From Neobacillus cucumis (GTDB lineage Bacteria > Bacillota > Bacilli > Bacillales_B > DSM-18226), in the NCBI RefSeq assembly GCF_016107705.1, contig NZ_JAEHGC010000004.1, forward strand, positions 124,001 through 188,000: a DNA stretch of 64,000 nucleotides, given 5' to 3'. The notes under the pieces are model-generated. The model did no database searches and had not been told where the DNA came from. It saw only the letters and a list, made by a program, of their open reading frames with translations. The translations under genes were made by a program, and so were the position numbers. Shown here in pieces: positions 18,267-26,225 of the stretch (positions are counted from its first letter, which is position 1; the number at the start of each line of letters is the position of its first letter).

Positions 18267-18306
18267 TAAAAAAAAGAGACCAAACATTTTTCATGTTCGA
18301 TCTCTT
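18267..18306 (-). terminator. Terminator of 3D-domain gene
   Basis: AAGAGATCGAACATG and CATTTTTCATG-side sequence TTTGGTCTCTTTTTT form a long imperfect stem with a T-tract on the minus strand. Confidence 0.8.
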
Positions 18307-18315
18307 TCTTGGTTA

Positions 18316-19416
18316 CTAATCTAATATTTTCACTTTCACGGTTCTTCTGCCCCAGGCTAGTGCCTGCGCTTTTGTTGGTTTTAAAACATCGATAATGTGA
18401 CCATGGATAGCACCGCCTGTATCACCTGCAACCGCGACACCGTAGCCTTCTACCCAAACCTTGCTTCCTAATGGAATGACAGATGGGTCAACAGCAATAA
18501 GCTTCATATATGGGTTTTCTTTAATATTGTAGCCCATTCTTGTGATTGCACCTGAACTTGAGTAGCTATAGGCTGTAGCGGTAACGTAAAAGGTTTCCCC
18601 GTTGCCTGTCGGTTGTGAATGGTCTTGCTGGCTTCCGGTGGATGCAGCAGATGCAGTTGCTGCGTTCTTTCTTGCCGTTTCTTGTTCCTTGCGAACCTTT
18701 GCTTCGGCAGCCCTAAGCTCAGCTTGAATGCTTGCTTTTTCTTTTTTAGCAAGTGCCATTTCTTTATCGATTTTGCTATATTTATCTTGCATTTCTTTTA
18801 GGGTTTCTTGTCTTTTTTGCAGATTCAAACTAAGTTGTTCCTGCTGATTGGCTAGGTTTTTTTGTTCCTCTTTTAAAACCTGCTCTTGATGATCAATCTC
18901 TTTTTTATCGTCTTCAATCTGTTTAAGGTCATGCTTCTGATCTTCTAAAATGCTCTGGTCAGCGTTGAATAGAGCCGAGACCGCACTTGCGCGTTGTAGT
19001 AAGTCATCAAAGCTTTTTGCGTTTAGTAAAACTTTGATTACTAAGCTTACACTATTATCGTGCTGAAGGGCTACTAGCCGCTTTTTCATGACATCTTGAC
19101 GGGCCAGGATTTTGTCCTCAACGACAACAATTTCTTCTTTTTTCTGCTCAATGAGTTGATTGGTTGCATCAATTCTCTTTTGCGTTTTGGTCAGCGCCTC
19201 TTTGTTCGCTGAAATATATTTATAGATTGAGTCCATTTCTTGCTTAATGTTCGTCATCTCGTTTGAAACAGATTGCTTTTCTTGTACTTTTTGCTGAAGG
19301 TCCTGCTCGACATTATGTAATGCTTCTGTATTGCTCTCGGCATATGTCATGATTGAACCAGTTCCACACAATGTTAATGTAAATAATACGAGAATCATAC
19401 GCTTAAAAAATTGCAT
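18316..19416 (-). CDS. Secreted coiled-coil protein with C-terminal 3D domain
   Basis: 366 residues. A signal peptide (MQFFKRMILVLFTLTLCGTG) is followed by a coiled-coil region (about 30-240) of the type found at the N-terminus of PcsB/CwlO-like hydrolases (ASAVSALFNADQSILEDQKH). The last 95 residues are a 3D domain with its three Asp-containing motifs: TATAYSYSS, LIAVDPSVIPLGSKVWVEGY, and AGDTGGAIHGHIIDV. This fold is related to MltA-type lytic transglycosylases and to B. subtilis YocH/YuiC/YorM. It probably cleaves or binds peptidoglycan outside the membrane, with the coiled coil as an autoinhibitory or FtsEX-type docking arm. It is monocistronic. Confidence 0.9.
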   Translation of the reverse strand: MQFFKRMILVLFTLTLCGTGSIMTYAESNTEALHNVEQDLQQKVQEKQSVSNEMTNIKQEMDSIYKYISANKEALTKTQKRIDATNQLIEQKKEEIVVVEDKILARQDVMKKRLVALQHDNSVSLVIKVLLNAKSFDDLLQRASAVSALFNADQSILEDQKHDLKQIEDDKKEIDHQEQVLKEEQKNLANQQEQLSLNLQKRQETLKEMQDKYSKIDKEMALAKKEKASIQAELRAAEAKVRKEQETARKNAATASAASTGSQQDHSQPTGNGETFYVTATAYSYSSSGAITRMGYNIKENPYMKLIAVDPSVIPLGSKVWVEGYGVAVAGDTGGAIHGHIIDVLKPTKAQALAWGRRTVKVKILD

Positions 19417-19541
19417 ACTCTTTCCCCCTTTCCCTATTTATATCAAAACAATGTAGCAGCCATGTTACAAAAACATTAAAAATGCCTCCTATTTTGTCAT
19501 ATAAGCCGAAAATTCACCAAATGGGGACAATTACCAAATGC

Positions 19542-19596
19542 GGTGACAGGCACCGCCCGTGGACTTTTTGGCATTTTTGTGCGTGTGGGGTGGACA
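19542..19596. repeat. Dispersed GGTGACAGGCACC element
   Basis: GGTGACAGGCACC, GCCCGTGGACTTTTTGGC and GGGGTGGAC, nearly identical to the copy at 10619. Confidence 0.7.
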
Positions 19597-19613
19597 GTAG
19601 GAGTACTAGATTG

Positions 19614-19652
19614 AAAAAAAAAAAAAATAAGCTAGGCAGGATGCCCAGCTTA
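19614..19652 (-). terminator. Terminator of YwpG-position gene
   Basis: AAGCTGGGC and GCCTAGCTT pair and are followed by more than ten T on the minus strand. Confidence 0.8.
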
Positions 19653-19667
19653 TTTCTTAAATTCTAC

Positions 19668-20069
19668 TCACTCCCCCACCCGCTTACTCTCCGCGAGCAC
19701 CCGGGTTTTCTTACTTTTCGCCGTCCTGATCTTGTCTTCTGGGAAGCTTGTTAAATAGGAAGCCTTATTCCCTTCTTTTACAATAAAATTATTTAAAATG
19801 TTGTAAACTGCTTGCTCACTGAGCTGCTGATTTCCTTCGAAAAGCTGAAATGACTTATTTTGGTAGGTAAATTGAAATCTTTTGTTATAGTAATAGATGG
19901 AAACTGAATGTGTATCGCCAAGAGGAATAGTTTGATAGAAGCTGCTCTTAGATGGGTGTTTGGAAAGCGTTAATGCATCGAAAAAGCCTGGCTTGCTCTT
20001 GATCATAATTTCGCGATTGCTTAGCCTGACGCCAATAAAATTCAACGAACTGCTCGGATTTCTTTCCAT
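19668..20069 (-). CDS. Hypothetical protein in ywpG position
   Basis: 133 residues from ATG 20069 (MERNPSSSLNFIGVRLSNRE) behind TTGGAGTG; a longer in-frame start at 20129 has no ribosome site. The protein is soluble and beta-rich (SVSIYYYNKRFQFTYQNKSF), with a basic tail (KIRTAKSKKTRVLAESKR). It has no recognised domain. Its place beside ssbB and ywpF corresponds to B. subtilis ywpG, a protein of unclear role; this assignment is positional only. Confidence 0.65.
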   Translation of the reverse strand: MERNPSSSLNFIGVRLSNREIMIKSKPGFFDALTLSKHPSKSSFYQTIPLGDTHSVSIYYYNKRFQFTYQNKSFQLFEGNQQLSEQAVYNILNNFIVKEGNKASYLTSFPEDKIRTAKSKKTRVLAESKRVGE

Positions 20070-20269
20070 ATGATCACTCCAAATCTTACAATTATCTACA
20101 TTATATGACAATAATTTCTTCTCCAGCAATCACCCTAGAAACAAAATGTGGAATTGTGCGTTTTTATTCACAATTTCTCCTACTTTAGATACTTACCAAA
20201 CGTTAATCGCCGGTAAACTCTTTTTGGGACGAGTACAAGCAACGGGATCATTTCTATGTTCCTTTTTCC

Positions 20270-20315
20270 AAAAAAAACGAAGAAGCCGCTGGACAACTAT
20301 GTCAGCGGCTTCTTA
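20270..20315 (-). terminator. Strong second terminator upstream of the ywpG-position gene
   Basis: AAGAAGCCGCTG and CAGCGGCTTCTT form a 12-bp perfect stem, followed by CGTTTTTTTT on the minus strand. It lies 55 bp after another terminator and 200 bp before the next minus gene. Confidence 0.8.
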
Positions 20316-20370
20316 TAAAAAACAGGGGGTTTTGCTAACATTGTTCCCTGCTGCCGTTTTTTTATACCTC

Positions 20371-20403
20371 AAAAAATAAAAATCCGGCAGATTCGCCGGA
20401 AAT
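20371..20403 (-). terminator. Terminator of ssbB operon
   Basis: TTCCGGC and GCCGGA pair across GAATCT, followed by TTTTTATTTTTT on the minus strand. Confidence 0.8.
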
Positions 20404-20456
20404 TTGGGGCCCATAGGAGAGACGTTTGATTTTATATAGTGAGGAAATAACTGCCA

Positions 20457-20660
20457 TCAACTGATGTGGGGGGTGGATGAGGCGGACTCTTGAGGTTGCT
20501 CGGCGTAGATGCGGATAGTGCCTCGTTCCTTTTCCTCCTTAATAAAGGTTTCAAGCTGGATAACTCTTCGCTGCAGGCTGTCCACTTTTTGATTTGCTTT
20601 CCCGACCATTTTGATTAATGATTCCATGAGCTGCTCTAAACTGTCACGATTAGCTTCCAA
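20457..20660 (-). CDS. Small coiled-coil protein co-transcribed with ssbB
   Basis: The start is chosen as TTG 20660 (MEANRDSLEQLMESLIKMVG) because AAGGAGGAAG lies 8 bp upstream, inside the end of ssbB. The frame overlaps the ssbB stop by 11 nt, indicating coupling. The 67-residue product is a single amphipathic helix with leucine heptads (DSLQRRVIQLETFIKEEKER) and a disordered tail. I do not recognise the family. Tight coupling to SsbB suggests a partner role, which is inferred. Confidence 0.65.
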   Translation of the reverse strand: MEANRDSLEQLMESLIKMVGKANQKVDSLQRRVIQLETFIKEEKERGTIRIYAEQPQESASSTPHIS

Positions 20661-21072
20661 CTGGTACTTCCTCCTTTTTTTCACTCGGTTCAGGAATCGG
20701 GCTCTGGGTCTGGCTTGGAACTGGAGACGGACTCGGGCTTGGATTCTCAGCATGCGGTTTGGCGCCTAGAAAGCGGATTTGTTCCCCGACAACCTCAGTT
20801 ATATACACCCTCTTTCCTTCTTTTTCGTAATTCCGGGTGTGCAGCCGCCCTGTGACCCCAACGACGGAACCCTTCCGGCAGTATTGCGCGGTGTTTTCAG
20901 CTGCTTTCCTCCACAGCGTACACAAAACAAAGTCTGCTTCAATCTCTCCATTATGATTGCGAAAATTCCGGCTTACAGCGAGCGTCACCTGCGTAACGGG
21001 AGTTCCATCGGTCGTTGTTTTCAGCTCTGGATCCTTCGTCAGTCTTCCGACAAGTGTGACTTGATTGATCAT
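20650..21072 (-). CDS. ssbB: Single-stranded DNA-binding protein SsbB
   Basis: 140 residues from ATG 21072 (MINQVTLVGRLTKDPELKTT) behind GAGATGAAC; earlier in-frame codons lack a site. The OB fold shows TPVTQVTLAVSRNF, ADFVLCTLWRKAAENTAQYC, RKGSVVGVTGRLHTRNYEKE and RVYITEVVGEQIRFL. A Pro/Ser-rich tail (PSPSPSPVPSQTQSPIPEPS) follows and the acidic DDDIPF-type tip of SsbA is absent, as in SsbB (YwpH), the competence-associated paralogue. It protects incoming single strands during transformation. The neighbour ywpF is divergent, as in B. subtilis. Confidence 0.92.
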   Translation of the reverse strand: MINQVTLVGRLTKDPELKTTTDGTPVTQVTLAVSRNFRNHNGEIEADFVLCTLWRKAAENTAQYCRKGSVVGVTGRLHTRNYEKEGKRVYITEVVGEQIRFLGAKPHAENPSPSPSPVPSQTQSPIPEPSEKKEEVPVGS

Positions 21073-21224
21073 TTGTTCATCTCCTCTCTGTTTCATGGCT
21101 TTATCATATTCCTCTCCGCCTCCCCCTGTAAAATGACGAAAAGGGCCATTTCGAGGCTGTTCACAGTTGAATAGGGGGTTTTTCTCTAGGGGGAAATCGG
21201 GTTTTTTGTTGGGTATGGGGCATG

Positions 21225-21264
21225 AAAAACCATTTTTGCAAGATTCGACATATATTTTTCGACA
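21225..21264. promoter_or_regulatory. ssbB/ywpF intergenic sites: possible ComK box and tandem Spo0A boxes
   Basis: AAAA-N5-TTTT (21225-21237) matches half of a ComK site. TTCGACA occurs twice (21244-21250 and 21258-21264), which is the reverse complement of the Spo0A box TGTCGAA. They lie between divergent ssbB and ywpF. A TATAAT downstream (near 21286) could serve ywpF. Confidence 0.4.
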
Positions 21265-21366
21265 TTTGCTTTCGTTCTGCATATGTTATAATTTAGGAAA
21301 AGTGATTCGTCACGTTGATTTGGGGGAATAGGTCCGCGGCAAAATGCTAGAAGGAGGTTTTACCTA

Positions 21367-21801
21367 ATGAAATCGTTCAAGTTGGTGTCATTGGAAGTAG
21401 TTGAGAATGACAATTCGGTGGAAATTCCGTTACATGATGGGTTAATCATTAATAAAGAAGATGAGCAGCACACCTGGCTGCTGGAAGCTTATACGGATCT
21501 GTCTCTTTATGATTATTTTAAAGAGATTCAGGATGAAGGCCGCGAAATTATTGTTGAAGCGGTGATCACAAAGCTTGAGAATGATCCGGCATTTTTCCAA
21601 ACGAAGATTGGTACGTTGAATAAGTTTGAACATCATATGAGTGTGCTGTTAGAAGGCCGTCTGCGCCGTTTGCGCCGTGATTATTCTGAGCTGCTGCTCG
21701 ATAGTTTGATTCAAAGAGGCTTGAGTGGCCAAGCCCTACTGACTGAGTTTAAAGAAAAAATGAAGAGTAAACCGAAGATTAAGATGAAGACTCCACAGTG
21801 A
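21367..21801 (+). CDS. ywpF: YwpF-like protein
   Basis: 144 residues from ATG 21367 behind AGAAGGAGG. MKSFKLVSLEVVENDNSVEI, then PLHDGLIINKEDEQHTWLLE, is the start typical of the YwpF family, followed by a helical region (VLLEGRLRRLRRDYSELLLD) and a basic tail. Function is unknown; its position next to ssbB and fabZ is conserved among bacilli. It is monocistronic with its own terminator. Confidence 0.85.
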   Translation: MKSFKLVSLEVVENDNSVEIPLHDGLIINKEDEQHTWLLEAYTDLSLYDYFKEIQDEGREIIVEAVITKLENDPAFFQTKIGTLNKFEHHMSVLLEGRLRRLRRDYSELLLDSLIQRGLSGQALLTEFKEKMKSKPKIKMKTPQ

Positions 21802-21805
21802 GTGT

Positions 21806-21831
21806 AAGCCAGGCTTGGTGCCTGGCTTTTT
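21806..21831 (+). terminator. Terminator of ywpF
   Basis: AAGCCAGGC and GCCTGGCTT pair across TTGGT and are followed by TTTT. Confidence 0.8.
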
Positions 21832-21858
21832 GATTTGGGGTGGAAGATTCGATCGGTT

Positions 21859-21889
21859 CGGAACATATAGTCGGTGGGACGGAACATAT
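21859..21889. repeat. Two-unit 21-bp repeat, CGGAACATAT class
   Basis: CGGAACATAT occurs at 21859 and 21880, exactly 21 bp apart, between two terminators. It is the reverse complement of the ATATGTTCCG units near 26.1 kb. Confidence 0.6.
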
Positions 21890-21907
21890 CCCAAACACCA
21901 TCCCCAC

Positions 21908-21934
21908 AAAAAAATGACCAGTCCCCCGGCCATT
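21908..21934 (-). terminator. Terminator of fabZ
   Basis: AATGGCC and GGTCATT pair and are followed by seven T on the minus strand. Confidence 0.7.
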
Positions 21935-21944
21935 TCTCCAAACA

Positions 21945-22379
21945 CTATTCCTTTTTCTCACCCAGCGCAAACGTAATCTCCGCTTCACACGCAATCTCGC
22001 CGTCCACCAACGCCACGGCTTTTCCTTTCCCAATTGGGCCGCGCAGACGAATGATTTCAACCTCAAGACGAAGCTGGTCCCCAGGCTTGACCTGTCTTTT
22101 AAAACGACAGCCGTCAATCCCTGCAAAGAATGCTAATCTACCGCGGTTTTCCTCTTTTTTCAACATTGCAACAGCACCAACCTGAGCCAATGCCTCCACG
22201 ATTAATACACCCGGCATGACCGGATAATCAGGAAAATGTCCATTGAAAAACTCCTCATTCGCTGAAACATTTTTAATTCCAATCGCCCGTTTTCCTTCCT
22301 CGATCTCCAAAATACGATCCACCAGCAAAAATGGATAACGATGAGGAATAATCTCTTTAATTTGTTCGATATCAAGCAT
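21945..22379 (-). CDS. fabZ: 3-hydroxyacyl-ACP dehydratase FabZ
   Basis: 144 residues, normal length, starting [20 protein letters not shown] at ATG 22379 behind TAGGAGGTA. The hot-dog fold carries the catalytic histidine in [20 protein letters not shown] and the catalytic glutamate in [10 protein letters not shown]. FabZ removes water from beta-hydroxyacyl-ACP in each cycle of fatty acid synthesis. The gene is downstream of the EpuA-family gene, separated by about 95 bp, on the same strand. Confidence 0.95.
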   Translation of the reverse strand: MLDIEQIKEIIPHRYPFLLVDRILEIEEGKRAIGIKNVSANEEFFNGHFPDYPVMPGVLIVEALAQVGAVAMLKKEENRGRLAFFAGIDGCRFKRQVKPGDQLRLEVEIIRLRGPIGKGKAVALVDGEIACEAEITFALGEKKE

Positions 22380-22474
22380 TATTTAGTACCTCCTACTAAG
22401 ATTAGCTACTTAAAATCCATTTTACTATTAAACACAAACAAAGGGAAGAGATTGCTCCCTTCCCTCCAATCGAT

Positions 22475-22744
22475 TTATTTTTTATCAACCAAGTCGATGA
22501 TATGCGTCCACGTTGATTCCTTAAAAACATCTGCAATTTTGCCGCCGCCAAGCATACCATAGCCAACCGCTGATCCCGCCATGACGCAAATAAATATACT
22601 AATCACCAAAAGAATAAGCCGCAGCCAAATCGGAATCAAGCGCACTCTCACCCGTTTTGTCGCTGGACGTACTTCTTCCGCCGTTTTTTGCGAATCAGTT
22701 TTTTCCTTATTAAAATCTTCCCTTGTTTTCACTTGTTCGGACAT
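22475..22744 (-). CDS. EpuA-family (DNA-directed RNA polymerase subunit beta family) small membrane protein
   Basis: 89 residues from ATG 22744 behind AAAGGGGAA. A charged N-terminus (MSEQVKTREDFNKEKTDSQK) and a basic segment (ATKRVRVRLIPIWLRLILLV) lead into one membrane helix, then a short extracellular tail containing GYGMLGGGKIADVFKESTW. This is the usual form of the EpuA-like family, often annotated as RNA polymerase subunit beta although it is not one. Its position upstream of fabZ is conserved in bacilli. Confidence 0.8.
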   Translation of the reverse strand: MSEQVKTREDFNKEKTDSQKTAEEVRPATKRVRVRLIPIWLRLILLVISIFICVMAGSAVGYGMLGGGKIADVFKESTWTHIIDLVDKK

Positions 22745-22984
22745 CGGAATTCCCCTTTGTGTTTCTCCCAAAACTAGCGAGTTAAAACATATTATTGCCA
22801 AAACTATTGGGATAATATTGTTTTTTATAAAATTATTCGCCTAGTCTTATCTCTATTATAAAAAATATTTGAAAAATACTCATTAACTTTTTGTGGAAAA
22901 GGTCGGCTTTTGTAAAAAAAACACGAATTGTGTGGGATTTCTGTAAGCTTGAAGGGGAAGTTGACCATATTCAGTAAAATCGTT

Positions 22985-23265
22985 CACTCATTTTCGATTC
23001 GCACCAAATGAATTTCTACCTTACCCACCGGTTTTACCACTTTACCTTCCACTTCCGGAACTTTACCCACCATTTAAACCAAAATACCCTCCACTTCCCA
23101 TTCAAACACCCAAATATTCCACTATCCCGGTCCACTTTTTAACACAAAATTACCATTTTTAGTTAAAAACCTCCTAGAACCAGGCCTCGCACTAACTGAA
23201 TTTCCACCTTACCCACCACTTTTACCTATTTACCCTCCGCTTTCCCCAAAATACCGACCACTACC
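22985..23265. repeat. 21-bp array, TTACCCACC/TACCCTCC class
   Basis: Units TTACCCACC, TTACCTTCC, TTACCCACC, ATACCCTCC and later TTACCCACC, TTACCCTCC, ATACCGACC step by exactly 21 bp. Between them lies AAAATTACCATTTTTAGT, shared with the tandem repeat at 48.7-49.7 kb. It occupies the mbl to EpuA gap, where flhO/flhP lie in B. subtilis. Confidence 0.8.
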
Positions 23266-23286
23266 ACCAAAACACACTCCAAACTA

Positions 23287-23325
23287 CAAAAAAAGCCCAA
23301 CAACGCACCCACGCGTCATCAGGCT
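23287..23325 (-). terminator. Terminator of mbl
   Basis: AGAGCCTGATGACGC and GCGTTGTTGGGCT pair imperfectly and end in TTTTTTT on the minus strand. Confidence 0.75.
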
Positions 23326-23336
23326 CTAACCAAAAA

Positions 23337-24338
23337 CTATCCCAGCTTCCTACCAGGAATCCGGTCAATATTATCCAACATAATTCCCGTACCAATCGCC
23401 ACGCAGTCCATTGGATTCTCCGCAACCAATACCGGTACCTTCAACTCATCCGCAAGCAGCATATCAATCCCGTGCAGCAATGCACCGCCGCCCGTCAAAA
23501 TCACGCCGCGGTCAATAATATCCGCAGACAATTCTGGCGGAGTCCGCTCAAGCACACTCTTCGCCGCCTGAACAATCACGGCAACCGACTCACGAAGCGC
23601 CCCCTCAATCTCTTCCGAACGAACCGAAATCGTGCGTGGCAAACCGCTGACCATATCACGGCCGCGAATCTCCATTTCCTCCGAACGAGAACCAGGAAAT
23701 ACCGTCCCAATATTAATTTTAATATTTTCAGCCGTACGCTCCCCAATCAACAGCTTGTACTCACGCTTGATGTGGTTGAGAATCTCCATGTCGAACTTAT
23801 CGCCCGCCATCTTAATCGAAGAAGACGTTACGATATCGCCCATCGAAAGCACGGCAACATCCGTCGTACCGCCACCGATGTCCACGACCATATTCCCGCT
23901 CGGCTGGAAAATATCCATCCCTGCGCCAATCGCCGCCACCTTCGGCTCCTCTTCAAGATAAATCTTCTTGCCGCCGCTCTTTTCAGCCGCCTCCTTGATC
24001 GCCTTCTGCTCGACGCTCGTAATATTCGTCGGGCAGCAAATCAAAATACGCGGCTTCGAAAGAAAACCTTTTACATTCAACTTATTAATAAAATGTTTTA
24101 ACATTGCTTCAGTTACATCAAAGTCAGCGATTACGCCATCCTTTAGCGGACGAATCGCGACAATGTTCCCAGGTGTACGTCCCACCATGCGGCGCGCCTC
24201 TTCACCAACCGCCAAAACGCGATTCGTATTTCGGTCAATCGCCACCACAGAAGGCTCATTCAACACAATTCCACGGCCCTTCACGTGAATCAACACGTTC
24301 GCAGTACCCAAATCAATACCAATATCCCTAGCAAACAT
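23337..24338 (-). CDS. mbl: MreB-like rod-shape protein Mbl
   Basis: 333 residues starting MFARDIGIDLGTANVLIHVK at ATG 24338 behind AAGGAGGAAAG. Actin-fold landmarks are DIGIDLGTAN (phosphate 1), MVVDIGGGTTDVAVLSMGDI (phosphate 2), the connect motif VIADFDVTEAMLKHFINK, and GVILTGGGALLHGIDMLLAD (adenosine). MFARDIGIDLGTANV, with the gene directly downstream of spoIIID, identifies Mbl rather than MreB or MreBH. Mbl filaments guide lateral wall synthesis at the inner membrane face. A 460-bp gap separates it from spoIIID. Confidence 0.95.
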   Translation of the reverse strand: MFARDIGIDLGTANVLIHVKGRGIVLNEPSVVAIDRNTNRVLAVGEEARRMVGRTPGNIVAIRPLKDGVIADFDVTEAMLKHFINKLNVKGFLSKPRILICCPTNITSVEQKAIKEAAEKSGGKKIYLEEEPKVAAIGAGMDIFQPSGNMVVDIGGGTTDVAVLSMGDIVTSSSIKMAGDKFDMEILNHIKREYKLLIGERTAENIKINIGTVFPGSRSEEMEIRGRDMVSGLPRTISVRSEEIEGALRESVAVIVQAAKSVLERTPPELSADIIDRGVILTGGGALLHGIDMLLADELKVPVLVAENPMDCVAIGTGIMLDNIDRIPGRKLG

Positions 24339-24594
24339 TCTCTTGTCTTTCCTCCTTAACGGATCCTACTACTCTAATTGTTAATTGTATCACAACCAAA
24401 GAAAATTCCATACTTTTAACTCAAAAATATGTAATTATTTGTCGGAAATCAAAAAAATCCGAAAACAGTAATTGTCCTCGAATTTTTTGAAAAAGGAACC
24501 CGTTAGGCTTCCTTGCAAATATAGCGCTTACATATAGGCACACTCCTATAGCCACAAATCCCCCTTCCGCCAAAAGTCCTGCATATCTCTAAAA

Positions 24595-24867
24595 TTATTT
24601 CACCGCTTCGCCTTCTCTTTCTTCCTTCTGGTACTTCATTTTCGTTGCTTCCCCGCCCCTTAGGTGCCGGATCGATTTATGATAATCTAAAATCTCTTTT
24701 ACTTCATTCGCAAGTTCTGGATTAATTTCAGGAAGCCTCTCTGTTAAATCTTTATGGACTGTACTTTTGGATACGCCAAACTCTTTCGCGATCACGCGAA
24801 CCGTTTTCCTCGTCTCCACGATATACTTTCCAATCTTGATAGTTCTCTCTTTGATGTAATCGTGCAC
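24595..24867 (-). CDS. spoIIID: Sporulation transcription factor SpoIIID
   Basis: 90 residues from GTG 24867 (MHDYIKERTIKIGKYIVETR) behind GGGAGGGCGAG. The longer open frame upstream crosses a repeat and has no start site. The helix-turn-helix TVRVIAKEFGVSKSTVHKDL and the second element ANEVKEILDYHKSIRHLRGG match the family, and length fits B. subtilis SpoIIID (93). It switches mother-cell transcription from the sigma-E to the sigma-K programme. A GGTGACAGGCACC element begins about 80 bp upstream, in the promoter region. Confidence 0.95.
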   Translation of the reverse strand: MHDYIKERTIKIGKYIVETRKTVRVIAKEFGVSKSTVHKDLTERLPEINPELANEVKEILDYHKSIRHLRGGEATKMKYQKEEREGEAVK

Positions 24868-24948
24868 ACTCTCGCCCTCCCTAAATTGGATGTGAGTAGT
24901 GTGAAATGAGACTCGCTTATCACAATGACGAATTCTGCTTTCCGCATG

Positions 24949-25005
24949 GGTGACAGGCACCACAAAAGGACATTTTCACCACTTTGTCCATCTGGGATGG
25001 ACATT
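24949..25005. repeat. Dispersed GGTGACAGGCACC element upstream of spoIIID
   Basis: GGTGACAGGCACC (24949-24961), then ACAAAAGGACATTTTCACC and GGGATGGAC, a variant of the family. The remaining gap to 25405 shows no gene. Confidence 0.65.
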
Positions 25006-25405
25006 ACTTATGATGGGTCACCATGCGACAGAAAGTAATCTACCTTCTGATCATACTAGGAATAATCATGTCCCCGACTAAATCCACGCCCTCCACAAAC
25101 GATTCCTCACCTCAAACACTCTCTTTGTAAAGGTTTGTAACAGTTTATTAGCTTGGATACGGGTTTATGCACAAAAAACACAATCAGGACAAGGTGTTTC
25201 GGAAATTTTTTGAAAAATCGGACACCGCTTAACTCAGTATTCTCTCGCATTCCGCCATTCGACAACACCGCGAAAAAGCTGGAATCCGCGATATCCCTTT
25301 TATTTTCCGGGAAATGACTACCCTGTAATGCTATTTCCCGAGAAATTTGTCGATTTCCTCAATTTCAAATAAAATAAAAATATGTGATAAAGAAAGGATC
25401 CCGAC

Positions 25406-25714
25406 ATGACTCCTTTTACCGAAAATGTGATTAGTATCATTAAAAATATTCCTGAAGGAAAAGTAATGACTTACGGCCAGATTGCTGCTCTCGCCGGCAG
25501 CCCGCGTGCCGCCCGCCAAGTTGTGCGCATCCTCCATTCGATGAGCCGGAAACACCGCCTGCCCTGGCACCGGGTCATCAATGCTCAAGGCCATATCGCC
25601 CTCCGATACGATGAATCCTACCATGAGCAGCTGTTTGCACTTGAGGGTGAGGGAGTTGAGGTTGGCCTGAACGGCAGGATTGATTTGGAAAAATATCAGT
25701 ACCATCCAAGCTAG
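25406..25714 (+). CDS. Alkyltransferase-like (ATL) DNA damage protein
   Basis: 102 residues starting MTPFTENVISIIKNIPEGKV behind GAAAGGATCC. The fold is that of the O6-alkylguanine transferase C-terminal domain (VMTYGQIAALAGSPRAARQV, HSMSRKHRLPWHRVINAQGH). The catalytic PCHR cysteine is replaced by Trp (PWHRV), which defines ATL proteins. These bind O6-alkylguanine without repairing it and hand the lesion to nucleotide excision repair. It is monocistronic, and the terminator begins within the last codons. Confidence 0.93.
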   Translation: MTPFTENVISIIKNIPEGKVMTYGQIAALAGSPRAARQVVRILHSMSRKHRLPWHRVINAQGHIALRYDESYHEQLFALEGEGVEVGLNGRIDLEKYQYHPS

Positions 25715-25740
25715 GAAAGCCTGACCATCCTAGCTTTTTT
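25708..25740 (+). terminator. Terminator of ATL gene
   Basis: AAGCTAGGA and TCCTAGCTT pair and are followed by TTTTT. The left arm overlaps the stop codon. Confidence 0.8.
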
Positions 25741-25748
25741 CAATTTTA

Positions 25749-25955
25749 TGTTCCATTCGTATCGATATATGTTCCATCTGTATCGATACACGATCCATTC
25801 ATATCGGTATATGATCCATCTATATCGACATACGATCCATTCATATCGATATATAATCCATCTGTATCGATACTCGATCTATTCATATCAAATATATGGT
25901 CCATCTGTATCGATATACGATCCAAGTTATTCACTTTATGTTCCAACTAGCTTTT
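25749..25955. repeat. 21-bp array, GATCCAT..ATATCGATATA class
   Basis: About ten units of the form G(A/T)TCCAT(C/T)(C/T)(G/A)TATCGATA occur at 21 bp (one at 22). Both strands are open through the array as seven-residue repeats, a by-product of the period. No ribosome site precedes either frame. Confidence 0.9.
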
Positions 25956-26069
25956 TTCGAGCTCCAAAAGCCAGGTAACCGCCCGGCTCAGGTAATTTTC
26001 CCACCATTTTAGAGTGTAAAGGCGATTTTTCACCAACCACCACCCCTTAAATTACCCATTTCAAATTTT

Positions 26070-26160
26070 ATGTTCCGTTTCGCACCTTATATGTTCCGTT
26101 CCCCTGGTTTTTGTTCCACCCCAGCCAATATATGTTCCAACCAATCCACTTTATGTTCTT
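26070..26160. repeat. 21-bp array, TATGTTCC class
   Basis: Five TATGTTCC-type units step by 21 (once 22) bp just past the terminator of the Ig-repeat gene. They are related to the units at 25.75 and 21.86 kb. Confidence 0.8.
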
Positions 26161-26190
26161 AACCAACTCAAGCCCTCCAAACCACAACAC

Positions 26191-26214
26191 AAAAAGCCAG
26201 GCATCCGCCTGGCT
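26191..26214 (-). terminator. Terminator at end of the type VII/Ig locus
   Basis: GAGCCAGGC and GCCTGGCTT pair across GGAT and are followed by TTTTG on the minus strand. Confidence 0.75.
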
Positions 26215-26225
26215 CCCTAAAAAAA

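Noticed and set aside
20146..20379. 77-codon plus-strand frame.
   Set aside because: It runs through two terminator hairpins and has no start signal.
23472..24101. Long plus-strand frame antisense to mbl.
   Set aside because: A shadow of the mbl coding sequence; codon pattern and conservation belong to mbl.
25746..25978. Open frames on both strands with seven-residue repeats (for example HSYRYMI and DTDGTYI).
   Set aside because: Both are forced by the 21-bp DNA repeat; neither has a ribosome site and no hydrophobic or catalytic pattern is present.
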